A stretch of DNA of 64,000 bases, from NCBI GenBank assembly GCA_017528825.1, contig JAFXOI010000005.1, positions 46,517-110,516 on the forward strand. The letters run 5' to 3'. This DNA is from Elusimicrobiaceae bacterium (GTDB lineage Bacteria; Elusimicrobiota; Elusimicrobia; Elusimicrobiales; Elusimicrobiaceae). The notes under the pieces are model-generated. The model saw only the letters and a program-made list of their open reading frames with translations, ran no database searches and was not told the origin of the DNA. Both the position numbers and the translations under genes were made by a program. Shown piece after piece: positions 22,853-31,223 of this stretch (its first letter is position 1; every line of letters begins with the position of its first letter).

Positions 22853-23962
22853 TTAAATTCTCACCGGCATAATTACATATTTTAAGTCAGCCTTTTCTAC
22901 AGGTTCAATCAGTACCGGCTGAGAAGAATTAATGAAAGAAAAAGATACTTTTTCGGTTCCCACATTTTTCAGTACATCAATAATGTATTGAGGATTAAAA
23001 GCGCAGTCGAACGGCTCTTGTGTATAGTTAATAGGTAATTCGTCTGTAAATTCCATATTCTGAGAAGTAGAAGAAATAGTCATACTATTCTCTTCCATAT
23101 GAAATTTTACAGTACTGCCAAATTCTCCAGAGCACAAAGCAGCCCGACGGGTAGATGCCAATAATTCTTTGGTAAAAACTTCAAAAGAAATATTTTTCTT
23201 GGTAGGAATTACTTGTTTGTAGTTCGGAAAATTTCCTTCAATTAATCGAGAAATAAAAGTGGTTTCTTTGATTTCAAAACTAACTTGGTTAGAAGCCACA
23301 TTTACTTTAATTTGGGTATCTTTATCCGGCTTAGCTAAGGAAATAAAACGTACTACTTCATTTAAGATTTTAGTTGGAATAATAATTTTAAATTCGCCGC
23401 TGTCGGGTAAAGCCGGATGAGAAGCAACTGCTAAACGGCCTCCGTCTGTAGCTACAATTTCAAATTGTTCTTTGGTATTATTCCATAATAAACCATTTAA
23501 AATATAGCGGGTTTCTTGAGTCGAAGCAGAAAAGGCCGTTTTATCTACCATCGTTTGTAAAGATAAAGGGCTTAATACTAAACTGCCTGTTTTCTCAATT
23601 TCCGGAATAGCGGGATATTCGGATTTAGGGGTACCAATCACCCAAAATTTACTTTTACCTGATTTAATATGAAATTTATTATTTTCCCCGGTATATAAAT
23701 TAATTTCTTTTCCGTCCGGTAGATTTTTAATAATATCGGAGAATTCTTTCATCGGTACAGTTAAACTACCTTCTTCTTCCACTTCAGCCGTAATATAGTG
23801 AACAGTAGCCATTTCCATATCTGTACGAACTAATTTTACTTTAGATCCCTGTGTTTCCATTAAAAAATTATGCAAGATAGGCAGCGTAGTACGGGAAGAG
23901 GTGCCCGAAGAAATAACTTGAATACCTTCTAACAGCGTTTCTTTAGTTATATTTATTTTCAT
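22853..23962 (-). CDS. dnaN: DNA polymerase III sliding clamp (beta)
   Basis: A 369-residue clamp made of three repeated domains, starting MKINITKETLLEGIQVISSGTSSR and ending with the conserved YVIMPVRI tail. It tethers the polymerase to DNA. It directly precedes the DUF721 gene (stop and start are adjacent) and lies downstream of dnaA with a 169-bp A/T-rich spacer holding DnaA boxes. Confidence 0.95.
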   Translation of the reverse strand: MKINITKETLLEGIQVISSGTSSRTTLPILHNFLMETQGSKVKLVRTDMEMATVHYITAEVEEEGSLTVPMKEFSDIIKNLPDGKEINLYTGENNKFHIKSGKSKFWVIGTPKSEYPAIPEIEKTGSLVLSPLSLQTMVDKTAFSASTQETRYILNGLLWNNTKEQFEIVATDGGRLAVASHPALPDSGEFKIIIPTKILNEVVRFISLAKPDKDTQIKVNVASNQVSFEIKETTFISRLIEGNFPNYKQVIPTKKNISFEVFTKELLASTRRAALCSGEFGSTVKFHMEENSMTISSTSQNMEFTDELPINYTQEPFDCAFNPQYIIDVLKNVGTEKVSFSFINSSQPVLIEPVEKADLKYVIMPVRI

Positions 23963-24147
23963 AGATTATCCTATTTATTATATGTCCTGTTAATTCTGTT
24001 AATTTTGTGTACTGCCCAATACAAATTTTAAGGAATGATTGTTTATACTTATTCTTTTTTATTCACACTATAAACATTTACTTTGTTTATACACAGTTTT
24101 GTGAAAGTTATAAAAAAATCATCCTCTTTTTTTAATGATTATCCACA
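23963..24147. other. dnaA-dnaN spacer with DnaA boxes (candidate origin half)
   Basis: A very A/T-rich 169-bp spacer plus the last codons of dnaA. On the plus strand, TTATTCACA (24059-24067) and TTATACACA (24087-24095) fit the relaxed box TTWTNCACA, and a perfect TTATCCACA lies at 24139-24147 inside the end of dnaA. Three same-orientation boxes within 90 bp are unlikely to be chance and fit one half of a bipartite origin. Confidence 0.6.
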
Positions 24148-25508
24148 GATTTCATATCGCTGATCATTTGATTGATTTCAGCGGCAAAAAACGGATCATT
24201 TTGAATTTTCTCTTTTACCAAATCTCGTGCATGTACGACGGTACTATGATCTCTCTTAAATTCTCGTCCTATTTCCGGTAGAGACATATCCGTCAGTTCT
24301 GTACATAAGAACATCGCTATTTGGCGCGGCCATGCAACAGATTGTGTTTTTCGTTTAGATTCAAAATCATCTATACTTATTTTGAAATGTTTTCCCACTA
24401 TTTTTTTAATGGTTTCTACGTTAATGGCCATACGTTTTTCTTCTTGAATTAAAATATCGGCCAGTAGTTCGCGTGCAATCGCAATGGTAGGAATTACATT
24501 ATGGGTACTGCAGTAAGAAACTAATTTATAAAAAGCACCTTCCAGTTCCCGAATATTAGTTTGAATGCCTTCGGCAATAAAAGCAATTACATCATCGCCA
24601 ATATCAAAATGAATAGTATCTCTTTTTTGACGTAAAATAGCAATACGGGTTTCTAAATACGGTTTTTTAATTTCACAAGAAGGACCCGATAATAAACGAG
24701 AAGATAAACGTTCGTCTAAATCTAATTGTTGTGGCGTACGATCCGAAGCTAACACGATTTGTTTTCCGCTTTCAAATAAAGCATTAAAGGTATAGAAAAA
24801 TTCTTGTACGCTTACTTTGTCTGATTTTCCGGCTACAAATTGAATATCATCCATTAGCAGACAGTCCAGTGAACGGTATTTCCGACGGAAAGCTTCCATA
24901 GATTGAGTCGGAATAGCTTCTACATATTCTGCCACAAATTCTTCGGCTGCCATATATAATACCTTGGCATTGGGATTATTTTGACAAATTTGGTTTCCGA
25001 TAGCATGCAATAAGTGGGTTTTTCCAAGTCCCGGAGTTGAATAAATAAATAAAGGATTATGAGAGCGATCTCCTACCTGGTTAGCCACCGCTTGTGCAAT
25101 TTTGTACGCAAAACGGTTTGAAGGAGATTCAATAAAATTATCAAACCGGAAAGCTTCGTTTAAGCGGGACGGAAAAGGATTTTTCTTAATAACAGGAGCC
25201 GGCGCAGGCGTGTCTATCGTCGTTGCGGCGTCTAACACAGACTGCACAGGGTCTTTAATTTCTTGGATTACGTATGAAACGGTAATAGCCAATCCTTGAT
25301 GTTTCAAGAAAGCATCTTGAATGATATGTTCGTAACGGGATTGAATTGTTTTTTGCCAAAATTGATTTGGAATTTGTATAGTAAGTATGTTATCGTTCAG
25401 CTGAAAAACAGCTGGCCGCAACCACATATCATAGGTATCTTTTCCTAAAATTGTTTCTAATTCTTTGAAAATAGGGGCGAGTTTTTCGCTAGAAGCAAGT
25501 ATATCCAC
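24132..25508 (-). CDS. dnaA: Chromosomal replication initiator DnaA
   Basis: A 458-residue AAA+ initiator. Domain I (about residues 1-85) begins [20 protein letters not shown]; the Walker A motif is [16 protein letters not shown] (about 158-173), Walker B LLMDDIQF, and domain IV ends with [19 protein letters not shown], the DnaA signature that reads the box. The start is GTG at 25508; no in-frame ATG lies close upstream. The start region itself contains a near-box (ATATCCACA, 25501-25509), hinting at autoregulation. Confidence 0.96.
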   Translation of the reverse strand: MDILASSEKLAPIFKELETILGKDTYDMWLRPAVFQLNDNILTIQIPNQFWQKTIQSRYEHIIQDAFLKHQGLAITVSYVIQEIKDPVQSVLDAATTIDTPAPAPVIKKNPFPSRLNEAFRFDNFIESPSNRFAYKIAQAVANQVGDRSHNPLFIYSTPGLGKTHLLHAIGNQICQNNPNAKVLYMAAEEFVAEYVEAIPTQSMEAFRRKYRSLDCLLMDDIQFVAGKSDKVSVQEFFYTFNALFESGKQIVLASDRTPQQLDLDERLSSRLLSGPSCEIKKPYLETRIAILRQKRDTIHFDIGDDVIAFIAEGIQTNIRELEGAFYKLVSYCSTHNVIPTIAIARELLADILIQEEKRMAINVETIKKIVGKHFKISIDDFESKRKTQSVAWPRQIAMFLCTELTDMSLPEIGREFKRDHSTVVHARDLVKEKIQNDPFFAAEINQMISDMKSVDNH

Positions 25509-25821
25509 AGCAATATTCCACCATAAATAAGGATATAAGTATCATATCAATTCTAAAAGAGATAGTCAACCTTAAAAACGTTTGATTTGCTTTTAATGCT
25601 GAAAAATTGCGGTCAATTTTAATTTTCTAAAAAAATAGCCAGTATCCTATGTAATTTTATGAAAAATGTTTATTTTAAGGAATTTTAAGCATTAAAATAT
25701 AAAAACGGAGTTATCCACAGGTGTGCTTTCTAATTAATTTTAAGGATTGAGCAAAGATTATAGGCTCATTTATAATAAGAAAAAGGTATAATAAGCTAAA
25801 TCTGTCAAAAAGGGGTCTAAT
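25509..25821. other. Divergent dnaA / desulfoferrodoxin spacer, candidate oriC
   Basis: 313 bp of mostly A/T-rich DNA at the exact point where gene orientation flips from minus to plus. It has one perfect DnaA box TTATCCACA (25711-25719) and a one-mismatch box at 25501-25509, with an A/T-rich stretch (about 25600-25705) that could be the unwinding element. Promoters for both flanking genes must also be here. Confidence 0.65.
25747..25776 (+). promoter_or_regulatory. Promoter of the superoxide reductase gene
   Basis: TTGAGC (25747-25752) and a perfect TATAAT (25771-25776) with an 18-bp spacer. A second TATAAT at 25787-25792 may be an alternative -10. Confidence 0.6.
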
Positions 25822-26208
25822 ATGGCTAAATTACATGATATTTATAAATGCAAAGTTTGCGGACAAATGATAGAGGTAGTACACGAAGGTGCCGGAGCAT
25901 TAATTTGCTGTGGTCAGCCCATGCAACATCAGGCAGCAGGCACTACGGACGGCGCGGCTGAAAAACATGTGCCGGTCATTGAAAAAATTGAAGGCGGTTA
26001 TAAAGTAAAAGTGGGTAGCGTAGCCCACCCGATGATAGACGTGCATTGGATAGAATTTATTGAACTGATTTGTGAAAAATGCGGTAAAGTACAACGCAAA
26101 TACTTAAAACCGGGCGACGCGCCGGAAGCTGTTTTTAAGACGGATGCGCAACAAGTTACCGCCAGAGAATATTGTAATATACATGGCCTATGGGAGGCCA
26201 AAAATTAA
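25822..26208 (+). CDS. dfx: Desulfoferrodoxin (two-iron superoxide reductase)
   Basis: A 128-residue class I desulfoferrodoxin. The N-terminal desulforedoxin domain binds iron through Cys10, Cys13, Cys29 and Cys30 (CKVC and CC). The catalytic centre II has Lys48/His49 (EKHVP), His69, His75, Cys118 and His121 (CNIHG). It reduces superoxide to peroxide without making oxygen, a typical anaerobe defence, taking electrons from rubredoxin. It is the first gene of the oxygen-defence cluster and has an AGGGG box before the ATG. Confidence 0.95.
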   Translation: MAKLHDIYKCKVCGQMIEVVHEGAGALICCGQPMQHQAAGTTDGAAEKHVPVIEKIEGGYKVKVGSVAHPMIDVHWIEFIELICEKCGKVQRKYLKPGDAPEAVFKTDAQQVTAREYCNIHGLWEAKN

Positions 26209-26223
26209 GTACCGGGAGAAAAT

Positions 26224-27417
26224 ATGCAAGCCGTTAAAATTTCTGACAAAGTATATTGGGTAGGAGCTATTGATTGGAATATTCGGGATTTTCATGGTTA
26301 TTCCACGACGCGCGGTACGACGTACAATGCTTTTTTGATTTTAAGCGAAAAGCCTACCTTGATTGATACAGTTAAAAAAGAATTTTTTCCGGAAATGATG
26401 GCACGTATTTCCAGTGTAATAGATCCGAAAAAAATTGAAATTATTATTTCAAATCACGCGGAGATGGATCACTCGGGCGCTTTGCCTCAAACGGTGGCTG
26501 CCGTAGCGCCACAGGTGATTTATGCTTCCGACATGGGCGTGAAAAATTTACAAGCGCAATTACACCCCTCTTTTGAAATAAAAGCGGTAAAAACCGGCGA
26601 TAAAATAGATGTCGGCGGCGACACGATTTCTTTTGTGGAAGCACGTATGCTGCACTGGCCCGATAGTATGTTTTCTTATTTGGAAAAGGAAAACGTACTG
26701 TTCACCAACGATGTATTTGGTATGCATTTAGCTACCAGCAAATTATTTGACGACGAGAATGATGAACACACGTGGCTCTATGAAGCAGAAAAATACTATG
26801 CCAATATCGTACTGCCTTATTCCGATATCGTGTTGCGTTTCTTAGACACAGTAAAAAAATTGAATTTATCTCCGAAGATGATTGCACCGGACCATGGATT
26901 TATTTGGCGTAAAAATCCGGCCAAAATTATTGATTTATATGCCAAATGGGCGACCCAAGCCCCTACCAATAAGGCCGTGGTCGTTTATGACACCATGTGG
27001 GGCAGTACAGAAAAAATGGCCGCGTACGTGGCTGACGGACTGCGCCAAGGCGGCACGGAAGTAAAAGTAATGTCTATGCACGCCTGTCACCGCAGCGAAG
27101 TGATGAAAGAATTATTAGACAGCAGTGCGTTATTAATAGGGGCTCCGGTTCTAAACTCGGAAATTTTTCCGGCTATGGCAGACGTATTATGCTATGCAAA
27201 AGGTCTTAAGAAAAAACATTTAATCGGCGGAGCTTTTGGTTCTTACGGATGGAATCCGGCTCCGGTAAATGCGTTGGCAGAGTGGCTGAAATCGGCCCAG
27301 ATAGAACAAGTGGCTCCGGTGGTCACTTCTAAATTTGCCCCGACGGAAGAAATTTTGAAAGCCTGCACGGAACTGGGCAAAACAGTCAGTCAAAAATTAA
27401 CAGAAAAATTAAAATAA
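26224..27417 (+). CDS. fprA: Flavodiiron protein (FprA-type oxygen/NO reductase)
   Basis: A 397-residue A-type flavoprotein. The metallo-beta-lactamase-like domain carries the diiron ligands in NHAEMDHSG (His78, Glu80, Asp82), His144, Asp163 and His224; a flavodoxin domain follows from about residue 250 with TMWGSTEKMA for FMN phosphate. Such proteins reduce O2 to water (or NO) in the cytoplasm using rubredoxin electrons. It is 15 bp after dfx and 1 bp before the flavin reductase gene. Confidence 0.93.
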   Translation: MQAVKISDKVYWVGAIDWNIRDFHGYSTTRGTTYNAFLILSEKPTLIDTVKKEFFPEMMARISSVIDPKKIEIIISNHAEMDHSGALPQTVAAVAPQVIYASDMGVKNLQAQLHPSFEIKAVKTGDKIDVGGDTISFVEARMLHWPDSMFSYLEKENVLFTNDVFGMHLATSKLFDDENDEHTWLYEAEKYYANIVLPYSDIVLRFLDTVKKLNLSPKMIAPDHGFIWRKNPAKIIDLYAKWATQAPTNKAVVVYDTMWGSTEKMAAYVADGLRQGGTEVKVMSMHACHRSEVMKELLDSSALLIGAPVLNSEIFPAMADVLCYAKGLKKKHLIGGAFGSYGWNPAPVNALAEWLKSAQIEQVAPVVTSKFAPTEEILKACTELGKTVSQKLTEKLK

Positions 27418-27418
27418 T

Positions 27419-27934
27419 ATGGCGAAAACTTCTTTAGCAGACGGATTGTCTTTTATTACGTACGGTTTATATATTGTGACTACCCATTGGCAAGGTAAAG
27501 ACAATGGACTAATCGTCAATACGGCCTTTCAAGTAACGGCCGAGCCGGCACGCGTGGCCATTTCCGTCAATAAAGGCAGTTTAACACATGATTTGATTTT
27601 GCAGAGCCGTGTTTTTGCGGCGATGCCGTTGGAGCAAAAAACAGATTTACCTTTTATCGGGCGGTTTGGTTTTCGCACCGGACGTACCTTCGATAAAATG
27701 GCCGGCCTCTCTATCAAAAGGGGTTCTTTGGGAACGCCGATTGTGCTTGATCATACGCTGAGTTTCTTAGAAGTGGCGGTGGATCAGGTAATAGATGAGG
27801 GGACGCACACGCTGTTTATTGGAGAGGTCAAAGACGGCGGTTGTATGCATCCGCGCAGCGACGAGCCGTTGACCTATGAGTATTATCATACGGTGATTAA
27901 AGGTAAAACGCCCAAAGGGGCAACGCATAGTTAA
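27419..27934 (+). CDS. Flavin reductase-like FMN-binding protein (Hrb-like, without rubredoxin domain)
   Basis: A 171-residue protein of the flavin reductase-like family: GLYIVTTHWQGKDNGLIVNTAFQVT is the FMN-binding start and VNKGSLTHDLI follows. It resembles the flavin domain of high-molecular-weight rubredoxin (Hrb), which passes electrons from NAD(P)H to rubredoxin and then FprA. In Moorella-type Hrb the two domains are fused; here the rubredoxin is a separate gene 205 bp downstream. It starts 1 bp after fprA ends, so they are translated together. Confidence 0.8.
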   Translation: MAKTSLADGLSFITYGLYIVTTHWQGKDNGLIVNTAFQVTAEPARVAISVNKGSLTHDLILQSRVFAAMPLEQKTDLPFIGRFGFRTGRTFDKMAGLSIKRGSLGTPIVLDHTLSFLEVAVDQVIDEGTHTLFIGEVKDGGCMHPRSDEPLTYEYYHTVIKGKTPKGATHS

Positions 27935-27938
27935 ATTC

Positions 27939-28078
27939 CCTACTTTTTCTCATTGCAGAAAAAGTAGGCAAAAAGGCTAGCGAATAACGAAAGAAAAAAT
28001 TAAATTTCCGGATAACCGGACAACTCGCTTGGACCGCTCGGACAAGTCCGGTTTTTATCCACGAAAATTTAATTTTTT
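27939..28078. repeat. Compound palindromic intergenic element (REP/MITE-like)
   Basis: Two nested inverted structures fill the spacer. First, CCTACTTTTTCT (27939-27950) and AGAAAAAGTAGG (27957-27968) make a perfect 12-bp stem with a 6-nt loop. Second, AAAAAATTAAATTT (27994-28007) and AAATTTAATTTTTT (28065-28078) make perfect 14-bp arms enclosing GGATA/TATCC and CCGGAC (28016-28021) with GTCCGG (28046-28051). No coding capacity. It interrupts an otherwise compact operon before the rubredoxin gene. Confidence 0.75.
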
Positions 28079-28139
28079 AACAGCATTTCTATATTCGCAG
28101 AAGTAAAAAAGATTTTAAAATCTATTGGGAGGTTGTTTT

Positions 28140-28298
28140 ATGAAATATGTGTGCGAAATATGTGGTTATGTATATGACCCGGCAGTAGGCGATCCGGACC
28201 ACGGCATTGCCGCCGGTACCAAGTGGGAAGATATCCCCGCCGATTGGGTGTGCCCCGTCTGTGGCGTCGGCAAGGACCAATTCAAACCGGCAGAATAA
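28140..28298 (+). CDS. Rubredoxin
   Basis: A complete 52-residue rubredoxin: [10 protein letters not shown], then [18 protein letters not shown]. The iron ligands are Cys5, Cys8, Cys38 and Cys41. The ATG at 28140 follows a GGGAGG box by 7 nt. It is the likely electron donor to the superoxide reductase and the flavodiiron protein encoded just upstream. The gene is shorter than many ORF cut-offs and easily missed. Confidence 0.95.
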   Translation: MKYVCEICGYVYDPAVGDPDHGIAAGTKWEDIPADWVCPVCGVGKDQFKPAE

Positions 28299-28317
28299 GA
28301 AAAAATTTACAAATAAA

Positions 28318-28347
28318 AATAGGGTGGAAAAAACATTCCACCCTATT
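28318..28347. terminator. Bidirectional terminator between rubredoxin and prepilin genes
   Basis: AATAGGGTGGAA (28318-28329) and TTCCACCCTATT (28336-28347) form a perfect 12-bp stem, with T-rich sequence after it on the plus strand and T-rich sequence on the minus strand too. It serves the convergent genes ending at 28298 and 28365. Confidence 0.85.
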
Positions 28348-28364
28348 TCTTTAATTGATGTATT

Positions 28365-28835
28365 TTACAAGGTGCCGGAAGCATTTACCCGTGCGCATAA
28401 ATTTTTCTGTATATCACTGGCTTGTTCGTAAGAAACACAAATTATTTTTTCTAAATCCGTGCTCTCTATAGACAGATAATAACGTTGGGCTATAGGCATA
28501 CGTTGTGCTACTGCAATTTCGTCGGCGCCAGTTCCATGACAAGTATAAGCAAAATCTTTAGTTACCAAACGTGCCTGTCCACTATAGTTTGCTGTACTGC
28601 TATGAGGAATGGTTATATCCAGTGCGTCCATATTTGCAAAGGAAGCATATTCTCCGTTAGCCAAATAATAACGTATTTGTGCATCCCGAATGGCACGCAG
28701 TAGTATAAAAGCCTCAGCCATACGTGCTTTTTCTACGGCTTTTTCATACTGCGGCAACGCAATAGCAGATAAAACGCCGATAATCAGCACCACTACTAAT
28801 AATTCAATAAGAGTAAAGGCTTTTTTATTCTTCAT
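28365..28835 (-). CDS. Type IV prepilin-like protein (orphan)
   Basis: A 156-residue prepilin starting MKNKKAFTLIELL, cleaved after Ala6, with the helix VVVLIIGVLSAIALPQYEKAVEKARMAEAF. ATG 28835 is chosen because AGGTG lies 6 nt before it; a GTG three codons upstream is possible. The head holds two cysteines near the end (CVSYEQASDIQKNLC). It points against the direction of replication on this arm, unlike most neighbours, and is transcribed divergently from the glycosyltransferase gene. Confidence 0.88.
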   Translation of the reverse strand: MKNKKAFTLIELLVVVLIIGVLSAIALPQYEKAVEKARMAEAFILLRAIRDAQIRYYLANGEYASFANMDALDITIPHSSTANYSGQARLVTKDFAYTCHGTGADEIAVAQRMPIAQRYYLSIESTDLEKIICVSYEQASDIQKNLCARVNASGTL

Positions 28836-28916
28836 AAGATTCACCTATATATCTCTTATTATAATAAATTTTTATATTTTTACCAGACGATTATACGGAG
28901 AAACAAGCAACTTTGC

Positions 28917-28922
28917 TATAAT
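28917..28922 (+). promoter_or_regulatory. Extended -10 promoter for a leaderless glycosyltransferase mRNA
   Basis: TGC immediately before a perfect TATAAT, exactly 6 nt before the ATG at 28929. Transcription would start at or next to the A of the ATG, and no Shine-Dalgarno sequence is present. Confidence 0.6.
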
Positions 28923-28928
28923 AGTTTC

Positions 28929-30032
28929 ATGAAGATTTTATATGTATGCACTACGACGGACCGCGGCGGAGCGGAAACGGCTTTATACCGTCTGGCTTTG
29001 GCGGCAAAACAAGAAGGCCACGAAGTAAAAATTGTTTCCTTAAAACCGTTAGGCGTGCTGGCTACACAATTAAAGCAAGCGGGTTTTTCCGTCGTATCGT
29101 TAGATTTGCAGGGCAAATTCCGTCCGATACAAACGACCGGTGCTTTGGCCAGACTACTCAAAGAAATAGAGCAGTTCCGCCCGGATATTGTGCATGCATT
29201 TTTATATCGCGCGATACAACTGTGCCGCTTGGCCCGTCGGAAAACTCCTTTTATTTTGATCACATCTGCGCATTATAATCCGGCCAAATTATCTTTTTGG
29301 AAAAGATTAATTGACAGAGGACTTAAGACGGAAGATACCATTAGCACCGCCGAATCTTACAGTACAGAGCAGTATTTAATTAATAAACAAAAATATCCGT
29401 CGGGGCAGGTGCGTTTGATTTCAAACGGGATAGATCCGACTGTTTTTGCCCCCAATCCCGCGGAAAGAGAAAAATACAGAAACGCGTACGGATTTTCAGA
29501 CCAAGAGGTTGTTTTTTGTTGCGTAGCGCGGCTGTCAAAAGAAAAAAATCATCAATTATTATTGCAAAGTTTTGCCGCGGTGCATGCCAAAAATCCACAA
29601 ACGCGCCTTGTGCTGGTAGGGGATGGGCCCGAAAAACCTGTTTTAGAGGCGTTTTTGGCAAAAAAGGGCTTAAATGAGCCCGTTTTGTGGGCTGGCGACA
29701 CCAAGGATGTAAAACCGTTTTTATGGGCCGCGGATGTGTTTGTGTTGCCCTCTTTAGTAGAGAGTTTGCCGCTTGCCCTGTTGGAAGCATCCTTGTGCGG
29801 ATTGCCGGCGATTGTCAGCAAGGCGGGAGATATGCCGCAAGCGGTAATTCATGGGGAAACCGGATTTGTGTTTAATGGGAAAGACCCGGTTTTATTAAGC
29901 GCGCTGATGGCGGAACTTATTGAAAACAAGGCCCTGCGCCAAAAAATGGGTGAAAATTCTCGTACGCGTACGATAAAAAAATACCCTCAACCTGAAAAAA
30001 TATATTTGAAATTATATAAAGAGGTAAAATAG
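28929..30032 (+). CDS. Glycosyltransferase family 4 (GT-B fold)
   Basis: A 367-residue cytoplasmic glycosyltransferase. The N-terminal domain begins MKILYVCTTTDRGGAETALYRLA, the C-terminal nucleotide-sugar domain contains VARLSKEKNHQLLLQSFA, VGDGPEKPVLE, and the EX7E motif in VESLPLALLEASLCGLPAI. It probably builds a lipopolysaccharide or exopolysaccharide; donor and acceptor are not readable. It lacks an RBS (see the promoter). Its stop codon overlaps a parS-like palindrome. Confidence 0.85.
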   Translation: MKILYVCTTTDRGGAETALYRLALAAKQEGHEVKIVSLKPLGVLATQLKQAGFSVVSLDLQGKFRPIQTTGALARLLKEIEQFRPDIVHAFLYRAIQLCRLARRKTPFILITSAHYNPAKLSFWKRLIDRGLKTEDTISTAESYSTEQYLINKQKYPSGQVRLISNGIDPTVFAPNPAEREKYRNAYGFSDQEVVFCCVARLSKEKNHQLLLQSFAAVHAKNPQTRLVLVGDGPEKPVLEAFLAKKGLNEPVLWAGDTKDVKPFLWAADVFVLPSLVESLPLALLEASLCGLPAIVSKAGDMPQAVIHGETGFVFNGKDPVLLSALMAELIENKALRQKMGENSRTRTIKKYPQPEKIYLKLYKEVK

Positions 30033-30048
30033 TTTTCACGTGAAAACT
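30031..30048. other. parS-like centromere site 1
   Basis: An 18-bp perfect palindrome, AGTTTTCACGTGAAAACT, matching the TGTTTCACGTGAAACA consensus of bacterial parS. It lies 1.2 kb upstream of parA and overlaps the stop codon of the glycosyltransferase gene. Confidence 0.85.
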
Positions 30049-30058
30049 TGGAGAAATT

Positions 30059-31069
30059 ATGGAACAAAAATTATTTATAGCTGCCTGTATAATGTACCTT
30101 TTTTCTTTGATTAGTAAGAGACTTTTCCGGAAAAATAAATTAGATAATAAAAAATATTTTGCCTGTTGGAACGGAATTTTTTTGTGGTTAATTTTAGGTT
30201 GTGCCTATTATATAATTAGCTTCATCGTCGACAACACAAATCCGGTACTGTTAAATACAGGCATTTCTATCAAAAAAATATTGACTTGGGTAGCGATTTT
30301 CGGAATCGGTGTATATGGATTTTTTTATGCACTTAAAGGACAAGCGGAACGAAGAGATAAAATAATCAAAGCTAATATGGACTGGGCCAATACGGTCTAT
30401 TTTGCCGGATTTGTGGCTTCCATTGTAATGTTCTTTTTTATACAAGCCTTCAAAATCCCGTCCGCCTCTATGTATAATACCTTACAAATAGGGGATCATC
30501 TGTTTGTAAATAAAGCGGTCTATGGGTTTCGCATTCCCCTTACCCAAATTCGCTTTGGACAATTCAAGCCTATTCAAAAAGGGGATATTATTGTCTTTTT
30601 ATTCCCGGCCGCAACAAAAGATCAAATTAACTGCGGAGGCCCGCAATATGGCAGAGACTATGTAAAACGGATAGTAGCTATGCCCGGAGATAAAGTAGAG
30701 ATAAAGAAAGGGGGCTTATATATCAATGACCAAAAAGAGCCTCTCCATGGATATGAGGTTTTTCGGATAACAAATCGTTTGGAACCGGTAGTAAGTGTAG
30801 GGGATTCTTCTGATAAAAACCTCTTTCAAATTCCCCAAGAGGTTTATCAGCAATTGTGGGAGAGCCGGAAACTGGAGCATGAGTTGGGTATCTCTTTAAG
30901 AGATAATTTCGGTCCGGTTGTTATTCCGGAAGGACAGTATTTCGCTATGGGAGATAACCGAGACGACTCCTGTGACTCCCGTTTTTGGGGCCCCGTACCG
31001 CGTGAAAATATCAAAGGAACGGCTTGGTTTATCCACTGGCCGCTTAAACGAATTCGTCTTATCCATTAA
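30059..31069 (+). CDS. lepB: Signal peptidase I
   Basis: A 336-residue inner-membrane protease that removes signal peptides from exported proteins. Several hydrophobic segments (about residues 5-18, 38-58, 72-92, 115-131) precede the catalytic region with Ser137 in PSASMYNTL and the general-base Lys203 in YVKRIVAMPGD; the box GDNRDDSCDSRFWG is near the end. The multi-segment N-terminus and about 85-residue insertion after the lysine box make it longer than most. A GGAG box 8 nt before the ATG sits right after the parS site. Confidence 0.92.
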   Translation: MEQKLFIAACIMYLFSLISKRLFRKNKLDNKKYFACWNGIFLWLILGCAYYIISFIVDNTNPVLLNTGISIKKILTWVAIFGIGVYGFFYALKGQAERRDKIIKANMDWANTVYFAGFVASIVMFFFIQAFKIPSASMYNTLQIGDHLFVNKAVYGFRIPLTQIRFGQFKPIQKGDIIVFLFPAATKDQINCGGPQYGRDYVKRIVAMPGDKVEIKKGGLYINDQKEPLHGYEVFRITNRLEPVVSVGDSSDKNLFQIPQEVYQQLWESRKLEHELGISLRDNFGPVVIPEGQYFAMGDNRDDSCDSRFWGPVPRENIKGTAWFIHWPLKRIRLIH

Positions 31070-31093
31070 TAATTGTATAGATAGAATATAACT

Positions 31094-31112
31094 TGTGGAT
31101 AAATTATCCACA
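31094..31112. other. Two perfect DnaA boxes in head-to-head inverted arrangement
   Basis: TGTGGATAA (31094-31102) and TTATCCACA (31104-31112), both exact E. coli-type boxes, face each other with one base between, between lepB and parA. Such spacing would place two DnaA molecules side by side. Confidence 0.65.
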
Positions 31113-31118
31113 GCAATA

Positions 31119-31153
31119 AACAGGTCTCATAAGTAGAGACCTGTTTTTGTTTT
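31119..31153 (+). terminator. Rho-independent terminator of lepB
   Basis: AACAGGTCTC (31119-31128) and GAGACCTGTT (31136-31145) with a 7-nt loop, followed by TTTGTTTT. The T-run merges into the second parS-like site. Confidence 0.88.
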
Positions 31154-31164
31154 CACGTGGAAAC
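31149..31164. other. parS-like centromere site 2
   Basis: GTTTTCACGTGGAAAC differs from a perfect palindrome at one position and keeps the CACGTG core. It lies 60 bp upstream of parA. Confidence 0.8.
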
Positions 31165-31223
31165 TATTAAAAAGGGTTGCATTTTCTTTTGATTTATGTT
31201 TTAATATATATCAAGGAGGAACT

